64,000 nt of DNA from RBG-16-34-14 sp963727535 (GTDB lineage: Bacteria > Bacteroidota > Ignavibacteria > Ignavibacteriales > Ignavibacteriaceae). Position numbers and translations under genes: made by a program. Numbering within the stretch: position 1 is the stretch's first letter; each line of letters begins with the position of its first letter. Below are positions 17,281 through 28,231 of this stretch, piece by piece. The DNA lies in contig CAVSGR010000004.1 in NCBI GenBank assembly GCA_963727535.1, positions 62,001 through 126,000 on the forward strand, given 5' to 3'. Under the pieces are notes generated by a model. The model was given only the letters and a program-made list of their open reading frames with translations. It made no database searches and was not told where the DNA came from.

Positions 17281-19974
17281 TTGGTTCAACTATACTCCAC
17301 TATAAAATTTTAGAGAAGCTCGGCGAAGGCGGAATGGGCGAAGTCTTCAAAGCGCAGGATACAAAACTCGACCGCTTTGTTGCATTAAAATTTCTTCCGT
17401 CCCATTTGATCACATCTGAAGATGTAAAAGCCCGATTTATACAGGAAGCGAAAACCGCATCAGCAATAAATCATCCGAATGTTTGTACAATCTATTCGAT
17501 TGAAGAATATAATGATCCCGCCTCCATCTCACAAAGCAAGACTTCGGTGGGCAAGCAGCTTTTTATTGTGATGGAATTTGTTGATGGGAAAACATTAAAT
17601 GATAAAAAGGATGCATCTATCGGAAAAACAAAAACTTGAGATCGGAATTCAGTCTGCAGAAGGATTAGCTGCCGCACATGAAAAGGGGATAGTTCACAGA
17701 GATATAAAACCTGAAAATATTATGATCCGCAAAGACGGCATCGTACAGATAATGGATTTCGGACTTGCAAAACTTTATAAGGAAAGTAATGTTTCAAGGT
17801 TAACAAAAGCGGGAACAACAATGGGAACGATGGGTTATATGTCACCGGAACAGGTTCAGGGACTGGATGTTGATCACAGGACAGATATTTTTTCCCTGGG
17901 TGTGGTACTGTATGAACTGTTTGCCGGTGAGTCCCCATTTAAAGGATTACACGAGACTGCAATAATGTATGAGATAGTTAATGTTGATCCCCCATTGTTA
18001 ACATCGGTTAAACCTGAAATAGATCCTGAACTTGATAGGATTATTCTGGAATGTTTGGAGAAAGATCCTGCCGAAAGATGTCAGTCAGCTGCAGAGCTTG
18101 CACGTAATTTAAGGCGAATAAAAAGAGTATCAACAGGCTCACGAACTGCATCAAGAATTCAGCAGGCGGTTCCTGTCGGCAAAGACAACAAACAAAAAAT
18201 TCTTCTTGAAAATAAAAAACTAAAAATTGGAATTATTTCCCTCGCTGTTTTATTTGTTGCGGTAATTGTTTATTTCTTTTTTATCCAGAGTTCCACAAAA
18301 CCGGATATAAGTATCTCGAACTATCATTACACACCTTTTGAAACTGAAGGTATTGTTTATTGGGGCAAATGGTCGCCGGATGGAAAATCTATTGCCTATG
18401 GGAAATTTATAGATGGTGTTATTCAACTCAGGGTTCGGTCCATTGATAATCCCAGGTCGACTTTATTGACTACATTGGATGATGCGATGGATGTATTCTG
18501 GGCCCCGGATGGAAATAGTCTTTATTTCATCTTGGACGGAAAACTGCAAACTATTGGCCTAGCCGGGGGTGAACCTAAAATAATATTACAGAATGGGTTA
18601 TGGTCAGCTACTATTTCTCGCGATAACAAGAACTTGCTCTTCTGGAACCGTGCCAGCAGGGTGGATTCTACTTTTGGAGACTCCGCTTCAGTATTTATTT
18701 CAAACATAAATGGGACGCGCATCAGACGATACTTACCGGATCCTTTTAAATTAGCAGAAAGCTACACCCCGGTGTATATGAAATTCTCACCCGATGGTTC
18801 TAAGATTGCGCTGACAATGTACACCACTCACGGTGTGGAATTTTGGATTCTTCCCTGGCCTGACGGACCTGGTACTCAACCACACAAAATATTTGAAGAT
18901 GGGAAATTTACACTGCCACCTTCGTTTGACTGGCTTCCTGATTCCCGACGTATAGCTCTTAATGACGCAGGAGGGATTTGGATTGGAGATACAGAGGATG
19001 AATCCCTTTTTCGTATTACCTCTTCACAGCAAGGTGAGTATCTAAGTTCTGTTTCACCCGATGGTAAACGGGTCCTGTTTGGAACAAGCAACACAAATTA
19101 TGATATAGTAATTCTACCGTTTGACGGTTCACCGTTAAAACCTCTCATTGCAACCTCTGTAAATGAAAATTCTGCAACTGTGTCTGCTGACGGAAAATTA
19201 ATGACTTATATCACTGAAAGATCCGGGAAACAGGAAATCTGGCTGGAAGAAGAAAACGGATCGGGACGTCCAATAGTAACAGATGCTGATTTTTCATCCG
19301 ATTCAAACGAATTCCACTTGGCTATTATTTCACCTGACGGTAAACGTGTGGCTTATAATCGTGTGGGTAAAAAATCATATGCAGAACTATGGGTCTCTAA
19401 TTCCGAAGGGGGGAAACCAGTTCTATTATTGCCGGATAGTCTTGTTGTAGTAAACCCTTGCTGGTCGCCTGATGGTCAAAACTTGTATTGCAACATTAGG
19501 ACCGGCGATACTTCTTATTCGATAATTTTACCAATTGGTAATGGTAAAACTGTTCATTTGCCGGATTCAGCATTCACCAGTGGACTTCCAGCCTGGTCAC
19601 CTGATGGTAAATGGATAGCACTGAAACAAAATAAAAAGATTCGCTTAATTTCTCCTGACGGGGAAAAAATGAGAACACTCATTCCACCGGTCGATCCATC
19701 CGCCTGGGGATACTGTATGGCGTGGTCCCGTGACAGCAAAAAAATATATATCGGTTCTTCAGTAGGAAAAGTCAGCCGGCTGGATGTGATAGACACGGAG
19801 ACAGGAAAGTGGCGAAAGATTGCTGAATACGGGTCCGAGGTTTATTTTGGACAGAATTACTCACAAAGCAGTACCGGAAGTATTTCAAGAGATGGAAAAG
19901 GACTGATAGTCTCAGCAAGATTTGCAAACGGAAGTTTGTACATTTTAGATGGTGCTCTGGGAGATGAGAAATAG
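17277..19974 (+). pseudogene. K4: PD40 Ser/Thr kinase with one +1 frame break
   Basis: The first frame (17277-17639, 120 residues) carries the P-loop, Lys38 and the N-lobe, then fails at about 17616-17620 (TCT-A-TCG) where one base too many is present. The second frame (usable from about 17617 to 19974) carries HRDIKPEN, DFG, the SPEQ segment, a membrane helix (IISLAVLFVAVIVYFFF) and a PD40 propeller with many SPDGK motifs. The N-lobe also contains an extra ~13 residues (NDPASISQSKTSVG, about 17513-17553) not found in its siblings, inserted in frame before QLFIVMEF. Without frameshifting, only separate N-lobe and C-lobe/sensor fragments would be made. Preceded by a coupled leader ORF. Confidence 0.85.
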
Positions 19975-19984
19975 ATTTTAAAGT

Positions 19985-20078
19985 TGTCATATCGATCCCG
20001 CCCTGCGGGAGAGATATCTATTTAATAATTATATAGAAGTAGAGATTTCTCATCCCGAAGACGGGATTCGAAATGACA
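19985..20078. repeat. TGTCATATCGA..TCGAAATGACA inverted-repeat element, copy 1
   Basis: Ends TGTCATATCGA and TTCGAAATGACA are inverted. Inside are a GAGATATCT motif on the left and an AGAGATTTCTC motif on the right, with a variable GC-rich palindrome near each end (here CCCGCCCTGCGGG and CCCGAAGACGGG). Three more copies lie at 30922, 33876 and 36866, each just upstream of a kinase or leader start. Fits a non-autonomous mobile palindromic repeat. Confidence 0.8.
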
Positions 20079-20104
20079 GAAACAAAATATAACAAGGCAT
20101 AAAT

Positions 20105-22878
20105 ATGATAGGCGAAACTATTCTTCATTATAAAATTGTTGAGAAACTTGGCGAAGGCGGAATGGGCGAAGTCTACAAAGCCCAGGATACAAAACTCGAT
20201 CGCTTTGTTGCACTGAAGTTTCTTCCTTCTCAGCTTACTGCATCCGAAGATGATAAAGCAAGATTCATCCAGGAAGCAAAAGCGGCTTCTTCAATGAACC
20301 ATCCGAATGTTTGCACTATTTATTCTATAGAAGAATATAATAATCAGTTATTCATATCAATGGAATATATAGAAGGTAAAACATTAAGGGATAAAAAAGA
20401 TCATCTCTCAGAAAAACAGATACTTGAAATAGGAATACAGGTAGCAGAAGGACTGGCTGCAGCACACGAGAAAGGAATAGTTCACAGGGACATAAAACCT
20501 GAGAACATAATGATCCGTAAAGATGGTATTGCACAGATAATGGATTTCGGACTTGCGAAACTTTATACATCAGGAAATGTTTCCCGCCTTACCAAAGCAG
20601 GAACTACGATGGGAACAATCGGTTATATGTCGCCTGAACAAGTGGAGGGAGTAGATGTAGATCACCGGACAGATATTTTTTCGTTAGGTGTTGTATTGTA
20701 TGAGTTGCTTGCCGGAGAATCTCCATTTAAAGGGATGCACGAAACAGCAATCATGTATGAAATAGTAAATGTGGAACCGCCGCCTATTTCAACAATTAAA
20801 GAAGGAATCGATCCTCAGCTGGATGGAATTATCCTGGAATGTCTTGAGAAAGATAAAGATGAAAGATTTCAATCTGCTAAAGAGCTTGCAAAAAACTTAA
20901 GGAAATTCAGGAGAGTGCTTTCTGCAGGAAGAGCAAGTAAAATTTATAATGTAAGTTCACAATCTTATAGCGTTAAAAGCGGGCAGACTCCAACCATTGA
21001 TACTCAAAGAAAAACTTCCCTTGGTGATATCCCGGTAAAAAATCTTTTCAGAAATATTTTTTACAATCCTAAAATATTCTGGTCGGCAGCATGCAGTGCT
21101 TTTCATCGCAGTAGTTCTGTTGCTGGTATTTTCTGTATTTAAAAAAACAGGAAATGAAACAACTTATCTGGAAACCAAAACATCAATTCTTCCACCTGAA
21201 AAAATAGTTTATAATAACAACATTGGCAGCAATATTAGTATTTCTCCTGGCGGCAGAATAGTAGCATTTATAGGTAAAGATTCTACGGGCAATGATAAAC
21301 TTTGGGTGCGGCCGGTAAATTCATTAACAGCAAGAATTTTGACTGATGCAGATTTAGCTTCATATCCATTCTGGTCGCCCGATAATAAATTTATTGCATA
21401 TTTCCTCAATGATAAATTAATGAAAGTTTCTCTGGAAGCAGGGACTTCTCTGCCAATATGCGAAGTAAAAAATGGCAGAGGCGGTTCATGGAGTACGAAC
21501 GGATTTATAGTTATTGCCCCGGATTCTTATGGCGGATTATATAAAGTTAATGCTTCCGGCGGTAAACTTGAACAGGTCGTAAAACCAGATACAACGGACA
21601 CAGGAGTAAGTTTCAGATGGCCGTTTTTTCTTCCTGATGGTGAACATTTCCTATATATGAGGCGTGCTTATGGTTCTTCTTCTTCAACAGAAGATGGAAT
21701 TTATGTGGCATCTTTAGATGGTAAGACAAATAAAATGATTATCAATGACGCATCAAATGTTCAGTATGCAAACGGTTACCTCTTCTATGCCCGTCAATCA
21801 TTACTTTTTGCACAGGCATTCGATCCCTCAAATTTTGAATTAAAAGGAGAAGGAATTCCTTTAGCTGAAAACGTTCAATACTATGATATTAGGAATTCGG
21901 GGACATTTTCCGTATCACAAAAAAATAGTTTAGTGTATCAGGCGAAATAATATTTTGTTAGAAAAAATTGTTTCTGTCGATAGCAATGGTAAAATATTAA
22001 ATTCATTCTTTAATAAACCTTCTCAATTAGCAGGAGTTTCCAGAATTTTGTTATCCAGGGATGAAAGTAAAATTGTCTATGACTTATATGATCAGGCTGA
22101 AAATAATGTTGATATATGGTATTACGATATTAAAAGAAATGTAAGTACAAGATTAACTTTTGATCCGGCTATTGATGGCACACCTTTATGGAATTCTGAT
22201 GGAAGCCGGATTTATTTTTCTTCTAACAGGAAAAGTTTTACCGAGCGAAGTTCTAATTTTAACGTGTTCGTGAAAAATTCAAATGGTTCAGGTCAGGAAG
22301 AACCTGTTTTTATTTCTGCCTATGATAAATATTTATCTGATATTTCGCCTGACGATCGCTACCTCTTAATATCGTCTGTAAACGATCCTAAAACCAGAAC
22401 CGGCTGGGATATTGAAATTTTACCCTTATTCGGTGATAAAAAACCAACTATGTTTTTAGCTACAAATTTTTATGAACATAATGCTAAGTTTTCTCCAGAT
22501 ATGAAGTGGATTGCTTATCAATCAAATGAATCAGGGAAATATCAGGTATATATAGCAGCTTTTAACGGTAAAGGAGGGAAATGGCAAATTTCAATTGATG
22601 GGGGTACAGATCCGAAGTTTATAGAGAATGGAAAGAAAATCTATTTTATCACTTTAAATAATAAGATAATGTCTGTTGATCTTAATGAGGGAGTTAATAC
22701 ATTATCACCAGGAAAGCCACACGAAGTTTTTGTAAATCAGAATGGAAACATCTCAACTATATACGATTTTTATAAGAATGGTAATAAAGTTATTGAAGGC
22801 ATTCCTTTAAAAGCTAATGAACAAATACCAGTTACTTTTGTAACAAACTGGCAGAAAGAATTAGAAGGTAAAAAATGA
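20105..22878 (+). pseudogene. K5: PD40 Ser/Thr kinase with two +1 frame breaks
   Basis: Three consecutive frames together make one full-length kinase. 20105-21142 encodes the complete kinase domain (P-loop, Lys38, HRDIKPEN, DFG, SPEQ) and the linker, then loses frame at about 21088-21096 at the start of the membrane helix. 21096-21950 encodes the rest of the helix (LFIAVVLLLVFSVF) and half of the propeller. A second extra base at about 21946-21952 (AAA-T-AAT) ends that frame, and 21955-22878 finishes the propeller with SPDMKWIAYQSNESGK and NWQKELEG. The first fragment alone could still be a soluble active kinase cut off from its sensor. Its stop overlaps the next vestigial start as ATGA (22875-22878). 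Confidence 0.85.
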
Positions 22879-23123
22879 TAGGCGAAACAATGGATAGACA
22901 TTTAATATTGAACATTGTGAGTTGAGTGTTGAGCATTTAAGAAGTAATAAATCAATTTTCAATATTCAATTCTCAATTAGCAACTTTGAAGTTTAAAATG
23001 ATTGGCGAAACAATAAATAGACATTTAATATTGAACATTGCGAATTGAGCATTTAAGAAGCAATAAATAAATTTTCAATCTTCAATGCTCAATATTCAAC
23101 TCTCAAATTTTTAAAGGATCATT
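22875..23123 (+). repeat. tandem vestigial kinase starts with ATTGAACATTG palindromic repeats
   Basis: Two ~120-bp direct repeats, each opening with the first six kinase codons (ATG at 22875 and 22998, MIGET..) and followed by GATAGACATTTAATATTG / AATAGACATTTAATATTG and then stops at 22925 and 23048. The rest of each copy is an imperfect inverted repeat built from TTGAACATTG, TTGAGCATT and their complements (TTCAATATTCAA, AATGCTCAA). They look like remains of successive element insertions into copies of the kinase start. No gene otherwise in this stretch. Confidence 0.7.
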
Positions 23124-23243
23124 ATGATTGGTGAAACAATTTTACATTACATGATTTTGGAGAAGCTTGGCGAAGGAGGGATAGGTAAAGTCTTCAAATT
23201 TAACCTGTTATTTATCAACGTTATTAAATTATATGATATATGA
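23124..23243 (+). CDS. kinase stub ORF coupled to the kinase-less TPR gene
   Basis: 39 codons: MIGETILHYMILEKLGEGG followed by IGKVFK (the kinase P-loop read slightly further than in other leaders) and then an unrelated tail. The TGA (23241-23243) overlaps ATG 23240 as ATGA. AAAGGATC lies 6-8 bases before its ATG. No palindrome is present. The pattern fits a kinase gene that lost nearly its whole catalytic domain by deletion, leaving the start as a coupled leader. Confidence 0.5.
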   Translation: MIGETILHYMILEKLGEGGIGKVFKFNLLFINVIKLYDI

Positions 23244-25129
23244 AATTTTTTAAAAAACTTTATGAAGAAATAAGGGTTCGAAAAATACGTAAATGGGTTA
23301 CCATTTACGTAAGTACAAGTTTAACTATACTTGGAGTAACGCAGTTATTCAGTTTTCGTTACGATCTGCCTTCATTTATTTTTAACTCGGTACTGATCAT
23401 TCTGATTTCCGGGTTTTTCGACACACTTATACTTAGCTGGTATCATGGCAAAGAAGGATCTCAACGGGTTTCGTTTGTTGAAGTATTTTTCCATTCAATA
23501 ATTCTAATTTTACTTATAACAGCACTCAATATTTTTATTTTTTCTCCCTCAAAAGAAATCCCGGTTGAAATGCAGGCAAATTCAATAGCTGTTCTGCCAT
23601 TTGAAAATTTGAGCAACTCTAAGGAAGATGAATATTTCAGCGATGGCGTTACCGAAGATATTCTTACAAACTTATCTAAAGCCAGTGGATTAAAAGTTAT
23701 TTCGCGGACATCCGTTATGAAATACAAAAATACCAAGAAAAGTATAAGACAAATCGGTAAAGAGCTTGGAGCTGAGACAATACTTGAAGGCAGCGTAAGG
23801 CGTGCAGGTGACAGGGTTAGAATTGTCGGGCAATTAATTGATGCAGTCCACGATACTCACATCTGGTCGCAATCATACGACCGTGAGATGAAAGATATTT
23901 TTGCTATTCAGACAGAGATTGCGGAAAAAATTGCAACAGCTCTGCAGGCAAACCTGTTACCGCTTGAGAAGAAATTAATTGAAACTAACAACACTAAAGA
24001 CATTGATGCCTATACATACTACTTAAAAGGAAGACATTTTTATTATAACTATACCGACGAGGACAATAATAAAGCCATTGATCTGTTTAAAGAAGCATTG
24101 AAAATAGATTCAAATTATGCTCTGGCCTATGCCGGATTAGCTGATGCATATAACCAGAGAGTAGGAAAATTTGGATATTCTGAAGAACTGTATGATTCAT
24201 CCTTGGCCTTAAGTAAAAAAGCATTAAAGCTTAATCCTGATTTGCCAGAAGGCTACAAAGCTATCGCTTTAACTTATGATAATTTAGGAAAGCGGGAATT
24301 AGCTTTGGTTAATTATCAAAAAGCAATAAAACTGAATCCCAACTTTGCATCGGCAATGCTTAACTATGCCCTGATAAAATTGGACCTGGGAAACTATGAC
24401 GATTCATTTTATTGGTTAAGAAGAGCAAATACCCTGGAACCTGATAATGTGTGGGTAATTATGAGCATAGGTAATGTCTATAAATATTTATTATGTGATA
24501 GCCTTGCAATTGAATGGGGTAAAAAAGCTGTTTCGCTCGATCCGGAAAATGCTTTTTTACGAATGTTCGTAGGTGGGATTTATCTTTATGCAGGTAAATT
24601 TGATGAGGCAAAAACAACTACTGCGCAAGCTTTTGCTATCAATGATAAATTGGTGTTGGGCTGGTTTTTTAAAAGTCAGATGGAAGCAGTATTGGGTAAT
24701 TACAAATTATCTAAAGAATATCTCGATAATTATATGAAGCAGGCAGGGGCCGATAATCCCGAATATTTTTACGCATTCAATCTTTTAAAGCTGAATAAAA
24801 AGAAAGAAGCAATGAAAATCTTAGAAGATGAAAAGAAGGAATACGTTAAATATCTAAGAGAAAACCCTGATAATGCTTCTACAACGGATTATAATGCTTT
24901 GGCTGAAATCTATGCAATTCTTAATGAAAAGGATAAAGCCTTTGAAGCCTGGGAAAAAGCAATACAGGAAGGGTGGCTTGATATAAGAAGAAACACTTTA
25001 TATCCTTATTTTGAAAATCTTAGAGACGAGCCGGAGTATCACAGGTTGCTTAGTCTTATGCAAACCAAAATTTCTTATTTAAAAGCTACTATAAAAAAGA
25101 AATACCCGGAATATGAAATCTGTAAATGA
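23240..25129 (+). CDS. membrane protein with TolB-N/FlgO-like domain and TPRs, no kinase domain
   Basis: 629 residues. Three membrane helices near the N terminus (about 20-38, 46-66, 83-104) precede the TolB-N/FlgO-like domain (about 118-235: IAVLPFENLSN, YFSDGVTEDILTNLS, KVISRTSVMKYK, ILEGSVRRAG) and about eight TPRs (250-590). The same sensor module sits behind kinases K1, K8, K11 and K14, but here three helices replace the kinase, as in the membrane-anchored TPR proteins related to class III cyclases and CadC. It may compete with or scaffold the kinases (inference). Starts at ATG 23240, overlapped by the stub ORF; ends well before the next leader. Confidence 0.93.
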   Translation: MKFFKKLYEEIRVRKIRKWVTIYVSTSLTILGVTQLFSFRYDLPSFIFNSVLIILISGFFDTLILSWYHGKEGSQRVSFVEVFFHSIILILLITALNIFIFSPSKEIPVEMQANSIAVLPFENLSNSKEDEYFSDGVTEDILTNLSKASGLKVISRTSVMKYKNTKKSIRQIGKELGAETILEGSVRRAGDRVRIVGQLIDAVHDTHIWSQSYDREMKDIFAIQTEIAEKIATALQANLLPLEKKLIETNNTKDIDAYTYYLKGRHFYYNYTDEDNNKAIDLFKEALKIDSNYALAYAGLADAYNQRVGKFGYSEELYDSSLALSKKALKLNPDLPEGYKAIALTYDNLGKRELALVNYQKAIKLNPNFASAMLNYALIKLDLGNYDDSFYWLRRANTLEPDNVWVIMSIGNVYKYLLCDSLAIEWGKKAVSLDPENAFLRMFVGGIYLYAGKFDEAKTTTAQAFAINDKLVLGWFFKSQMEAVLGNYKLSKEYLDNYMKQAGADNPEYFYAFNLLKLNKKKEAMKILEDEKKEYVKYLRENPDNASTTDYNALAEIYAILNEKDKAFEAWEKAIQEGWLDIRRNTLYPYFENLRDEPEYHRLLSLMQTKISYLKATIKKKYPEYEICK

Positions 25130-25218
25130 GAATACCAAGATTAATTTGAAGTGATTTTTAAAATCACAAATTGTAATAAGAAATTTAAAAAAACAATTAA
25201 GATTGATAAATATTGATT

Positions 25219-25308
25219 ATGATTAACGAAACAATATTACATTATAAAATTTTAGAAAAATTAGGCGAAACTTGCCCGCACTTAAGTTTTGAATTACAAG
25301 TTCGATAG
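25219..25308 (+). CDS. leader ORF upstream of K6: truncated kinase start, uncoupled
   Basis: 30 codons copying MINETILHYKILEKLGE and then diverging into CPHLSFELQVR at a GC-rich imperfect repeat. It stops 178 bp before K6, so it is not coupled. REP-type palindromes fill the gap (25318-25470). Probably a vestige of an earlier coupled leader. Confidence 0.35.
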   Translation: MINETILHYKILEKLGETCPHLSFELQVR

Positions 25309-25317
25309 GGATAACAA

Positions 25318-25470
25318 CAATTGCCCCGACCTTTTCCCAAAGGAATTCCCTCGGAAAGGTCGGGGGTAAATAATAATGAAAATATTCGGCTTTAGCCACA
25401 TTTGATAAATAATGGGGCTGAAGCCCGGTTCATTTTTTGTTTTCATTCCCCGACCTAAAGGTCGGGGCTA
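25318..25470. repeat. cluster of REP-type palindromes upstream of K6
   Basis: Contains CCCCGACCTT..AAGGTCGGGG (about 25323-25366), a GGCTTTAGCC / GGGCTGAAGCCC pair, and the perfect palindrome CCCCGACCTAAAGGTCGGGG at 25448-25467 followed by CTATAA. The last palindrome occurs again with the same CTATAA flank at 47314-47333, also just upstream of a kinase leader. Confidence 0.75.
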
Positions 25471-25485
25471 TAAGTGGAGCTCATT

Positions 25486-28209
25486 ATGATTGGTGAAACA
25501 ATACTTCATTATAAAATCTTAGAAAAACTTGGCGAAGGAGGGATGGGTGAAGTCTTCAAAGCACAGGACACTAAACTCGACCGCTTTGTTGCGCTGAAGT
25601 TTCTTCCTTCTCAGCTTACTGCATCTGAAGATGATAAAGCAAGATTTATACAAGAGGCTAAAGCCGCTTCTGCAATGAATCATCCTAATATCTGTACAAT
25701 TTATTCTATTGAAGAGAACGACAAACAATTATTTATTGTGATGGAGTATGTTGAAGGCAAAACTTTAAAAGATAAAAAGGATTCTCTATCTGAAAAACAA
25801 AAATTAGAAATCGGAATTCAGGTTGCAGAAGGACTTGCAGCAGCACACGAAAAAGGAATTGTACACAGAGATATAAAACCAGAAAACATAATAATACGCA
25901 AAGATGGTATTGCGCAGATAATGGATTTCGGACTTGCAAAACTGTACAAAGAAAATAATGTCTCCCGTCTTACAAAAGCCGGTACAACAATGGGCACAAT
26001 GGGATATATGTCGCCGGAACAGGTTCAGGGATTAGATGTTGACCACAGGACAGATATTTTTTCACTTGGTGTTGTGCTTTATGAATTGTTAGCAGGAGAA
26101 TCCCCGTTTAAAGGGATGCACGATACCGCAATTATGTACGAGATAGTAAATGTTGATGTACCTCCGCTCTCTAGTATAAAAGGAGATATATCCCCTGAAC
26201 TGGATGAGATAATACTGGAATGCCTTGAAAAAGATAAAGATGAAAGATGCCAGTCGGCGAAGGAACTAGCGAAAGATTTGAGAAAAGTTAAAAAGTCCAC
26301 AGGGCATAGAAAGAGCAGGGTTTATAACGTAAATTCACAGGCATTTCAAGCGCAGCCCGAAAGTCAAACACCATCTAAAAGTTCAGGCTCAATTACTATA
26401 GAAGCGTTTAATAAAAGATTTGATCTCGGTAATATTTTTTCGTCAAAATATTTATCCTGGGGTTTGGCAGGAATTCTTTTACTTGCTGTTTTATACTTTG
26501 CAATGTTTAATAAGCAAAAGCAGCAAACTTTAATTACATCTGCTACATCAATTGATGCACCGGGGAATGTAAATATCCTGGGAGATAATTCCCAAATATC
26601 TCACAATGGTAAATATGTGGTTTTCGCTGCAATTGATTCTGCCGGAAACTGGATATTATGGCTTAGACCTATAAATTCAACAGTAACCAGGGAGCTGACA
26701 AAATTAAGTGGAGGCAGAGTTAACGGAAGTCTATATCCTTTCTGGTCATCTGATGATAAATATATATTCTATTTCTATGGTGGTAAACTTAAAAAGCTTA
26801 ACATTATTTCAGGCACCGAAATAGATATATGCGATGCTATAGTAGGACGCGGCGGCACAATGAACAAAAACGGCGATATAGTTTTTGCCCCCAATTCTAC
26901 CGGAGGGCTTTATCTAGTCTCTGCAAATGGAGGTACCCCAAGGGAAATAGTTAAATCGGATTCTGTAAATTCCGAAGAGAGCCTGCGTTTTCCTTATTTC
27001 CTCCCTGATGGAGCGCACTTCTTATATACAATCCAGGCAAGATTCTCAGGTTCTACCGTAGGTGACGAAGTAATGGCAGGCTCTATCAATTCAGATACTA
27101 AAGATACAGTAATGCAGGTTTCATCCAACGCGCAATATGCCAACGGGTATTTATTTTTTGTCAGGCAGTCAATTTTGATGTGCCAGGCTTTTGATCCTGA
27201 TAATTTTAAACTTTCAGGTGATATCAACACAATTTCGGGAAATATTAATTTTTTCAACGCCTACATTTATGCTTCATATTCTGTATCTGATGCCGGTAAC
27301 CTTATTTTTCAGAGCAAAAATGAAAATAGTATTAAAACTATTTTGGTGAATGATAAAGGAGATAAAAAAGAAGAACTATTGATAAAGAAAATTGAACATA
27401 TAGCTTTATTTTCACCTGACGGTAATAAAATTATATACGATGCACTTAGCTCGGATAATAAAAACTTTGATATTTGGTTATATGACATAAACAGGCAAAT
27501 TACAAACAGGTTTACTTTTTCGCCAAATATTGAACAATATCCTATTTGGTCCTATGATGGGAAATATATTGCATACATATCTAACAGTGGAAAAAACTGG
27601 AACATAAACATTAAAAAAGCAGACGGTACCGGTAGTGATAGCATTGTTTATCAATCAGATCAAAATGTCTACCCGGCTAACTGGTCCAGTGATGGCAGAT
27701 ATATTTCATTTTCTCAGACAAATCCGAAAACTCTTGCGGACATTAGGATTATTGATTTGAAGAATAATAACGCATCCCATTATTTCTTAAAAACTGAATT
27801 TAATGAGTATAGCGGATATTTTTCAAATAATATGAAGTGGATTATGTATGGAAGTAATGAATCAGGGAAATCCCAGGTATATGTGCAACCGTTTGATGGA
27901 AATGGAGGCAGACGGCAGATTTCCAATAACGGTGGATATCCTTTAAGATGGGTTGATAATGATAAAGCAATAATATACGTATGGCAGAATGAAGTATTTA
28001 AAGTGAATGTCGATGCATTAGGACAAAATTTTGTGGTCGGTAAACCTGAATTGTTATTCAACATATTGGATAAAAATATTATATACCTGTTCGATGTAAC
28101 TAAAGACGGAAAAACCTTTCTGGGTGGTGTTTCAAACGGCAGCGCTGTAACTCCGCCGCTTACATATATACAAAACTGGCAGGGATTGATAAACCCAAAT
28201 GAAAAATGA
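25486..28209 (+). CDS. K6: membrane Ser/Thr kinase with PD40 beta-propeller sensor
   Basis: 907 residues from ATG 25486; a GTG at 25474 is open but would break the MIGETILHYK start common to all siblings. Complete kinase domain: LGEGGMGEV, Lys38, HRDIKPEN Asp129, DFG Asp147, GYMSPEQ. A linker rich in S, Q and T is followed by a membrane helix (about 321-341, WGLAGILLLAVLYFAMF) and a PD40 propeller with weaker SPDG repeats (FSPDGNKIIYD, WSSDGRYISF) that ends NGSAVTPPLTYIQNWQ. It is intact and likely active. It is closest in its propeller to K5 and K9. A receptor-kinase topology with the sensor outside is expected. Confidence 0.96.
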   Translation: MIGETILHYKILEKLGEGGMGEVFKAQDTKLDRFVALKFLPSQLTASEDDKARFIQEAKAASAMNHPNICTIYSIEENDKQLFIVMEYVEGKTLKDKKDSLSEKQKLEIGIQVAEGLAAAHEKGIVHRDIKPENIIIRKDGIAQIMDFGLAKLYKENNVSRLTKAGTTMGTMGYMSPEQVQGLDVDHRTDIFSLGVVLYELLAGESPFKGMHDTAIMYEIVNVDVPPLSSIKGDISPELDEIILECLEKDKDERCQSAKELAKDLRKVKKSTGHRKSRVYNVNSQAFQAQPESQTPSKSSGSITIEAFNKRFDLGNIFSSKYLSWGLAGILLLAVLYFAMFNKQKQQTLITSATSIDAPGNVNILGDNSQISHNGKYVVFAAIDSAGNWILWLRPINSTVTRELTKLSGGRVNGSLYPFWSSDDKYIFYFYGGKLKKLNIISGTEIDICDAIVGRGGTMNKNGDIVFAPNSTGGLYLVSANGGTPREIVKSDSVNSEESLRFPYFLPDGAHFLYTIQARFSGSTVGDEVMAGSINSDTKDTVMQVSSNAQYANGYLFFVRQSILMCQAFDPDNFKLSGDINTISGNINFFNAYIYASYSVSDAGNLIFQSKNENSIKTILVNDKGDKKEELLIKKIEHIALFSPDGNKIIYDALSSDNKNFDIWLYDINRQITNRFTFSPNIEQYPIWSYDGKYIAYISNSGKNWNINIKKADGTGSDSIVYQSDQNVYPANWSSDGRYISFSQTNPKTLADIRIIDLKNNNASHYFLKTEFNEYSGYFSNNMKWIMYGSNESGKSQVYVQPFDGNGGRRQISNNGGYPLRWVDNDKAIIYVWQNEVFKVNVDALGQNFVVGKPELLFNILDKNIIYLFDVTKDGKTFLGGVSNGSAVTPPLTYIQNWQGLINPNEK

Positions 28210-28231
28210 TTTTATTAATGTGAGGTTATAA

